Part shown: piece by piece, positions 63,995 through 64,000 of the stretch
Layout of the letters: each line of letters starts with the position of its first letter
Position numbering within the stretch: position 1 is the first letter of the stretch
Assembly: GCF_004331285.1 (NCBI RefSeq)
Contig: NZ_SJOH01000017.1
Location: forward strand, 17,287-81,286
Reading direction: 5' to 3'
DNA: 64,000 nucleotides
Origin: Acinetobacter sp. ANC 3781
GTDB taxonomy: Bacteria > Pseudomonadota > Gammaproteobacteria > Pseudomonadales > Moraxellaceae
Position numbers and translations under genes: made by a program
The notes under the pieces: model-generated
The model's input: the letters and a program-made list of their open reading frames with translations, nothing else
What the model was told of the DNA's origin: nothing
Database searches by the model: none

Positions 63995-64000
63995 CAACTG

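Noticed and set aside
1..64000. CRISPR array, prophage, toxin-antitoxin or integron
   Set aside because: Reading both strands found no regular direct-repeat array, no integrase or phage structural genes, and no recognisable toxin-antitoxin pair.

Overview
The window is a stretch of Acinetobacter chromosome. The evidence is an A+T-rich composition, an OmpA (Omp38-type) porin with the N-terminus and OmpA_C domain typical of the genus, a membrane PQQ glucose dehydrogenase beside an OprB porin, and housekeeping genes in gammaproteobacterial arrangements (pdxA-rsmA-apaH, rplM-rpsI-sspA-sspB). The species cannot be fixed from sequence alone. No CRISPR array, prophage or tRNA gene was seen. One 5S rRNA gene lies at the right edge on the minus strand, so an rrn operon enters from beyond position 64000.

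Layout. 1-5.2 kb: a small membrane protein, a KgtP-like transporter, then an accessory patch with two KTSC-domain paralogues, a 47-residue zinc-ribbon protein, a Cys-rich 72-residue protein and a coiled-coil membrane protein gene cut by one in-frame TGA. 5.2-10.3 kb: solitary acnD, ygfZ and a Sel1-repeat protein. 10.3-15.9 kb: a leftward run of OprB porin, PqqU/YncD-like TonB receptor, Old Yellow Enzyme and AEC permease. 16.3-27.2 kb: mutM, a parvulin, mscL, typA, an NCS2 purine permease, rsmC, a LysP-like permease, a hydrolase, ompA and a FimT/GspH pseudopilin. 27.3-35.5 kb: a thiolase, a PhnB-like protein, cysI plus DUF934, gcd and a second OprB porin. 35.6-41.6 kb: an AMACR-like CoA transferase/racemase, an AraC regulator and a thiolase plus FadB-like beta-oxidation pair. 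41.8-53.1 kb: small and hypothetical proteins, two methyltransferase/acetyltransferase genes, hemolysin III, a YhjE-like transporter, phospholipid enzymes, hflX and an lrgA-lrgB pair. 53.1-55.4 kb: four tandem DUF2147 genes. 55.5-61.4 kb: apaH, rsmA, pdxA, rplM, rpsI, a 39-residue membrane microprotein, sspA, sspB and a tail-anchored protein. 61.4-63.9 kb: decayed DNA with IS5-like and IS982-like transposase remnants next to the rRNA operon.

How the parts fit. Periplasmic sugar oxidation (gcd with its OprB porin) needs the cofactor PQQ. The second OprB gene sits with a receptor resembling the E. coli PQQ importer, so the cell may scavenge PQQ, although no pqq biosynthesis gene falls in this window to test that. 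The 35.6-41.6 kb genes look like a branched or fatty acyl-CoA degradation unit with its own regulator.

The observations most worth a second look are the TGA-split gene, the 27-bp tandem duplication that doubles the start site of the AraC gene, the DUF2147 quartet, the PqqU-like operon and several unlisted microproteins. Starts were moved inward from the longest reading frame wherever a Shine-Dalgarno sequence or signal peptide indicated it.
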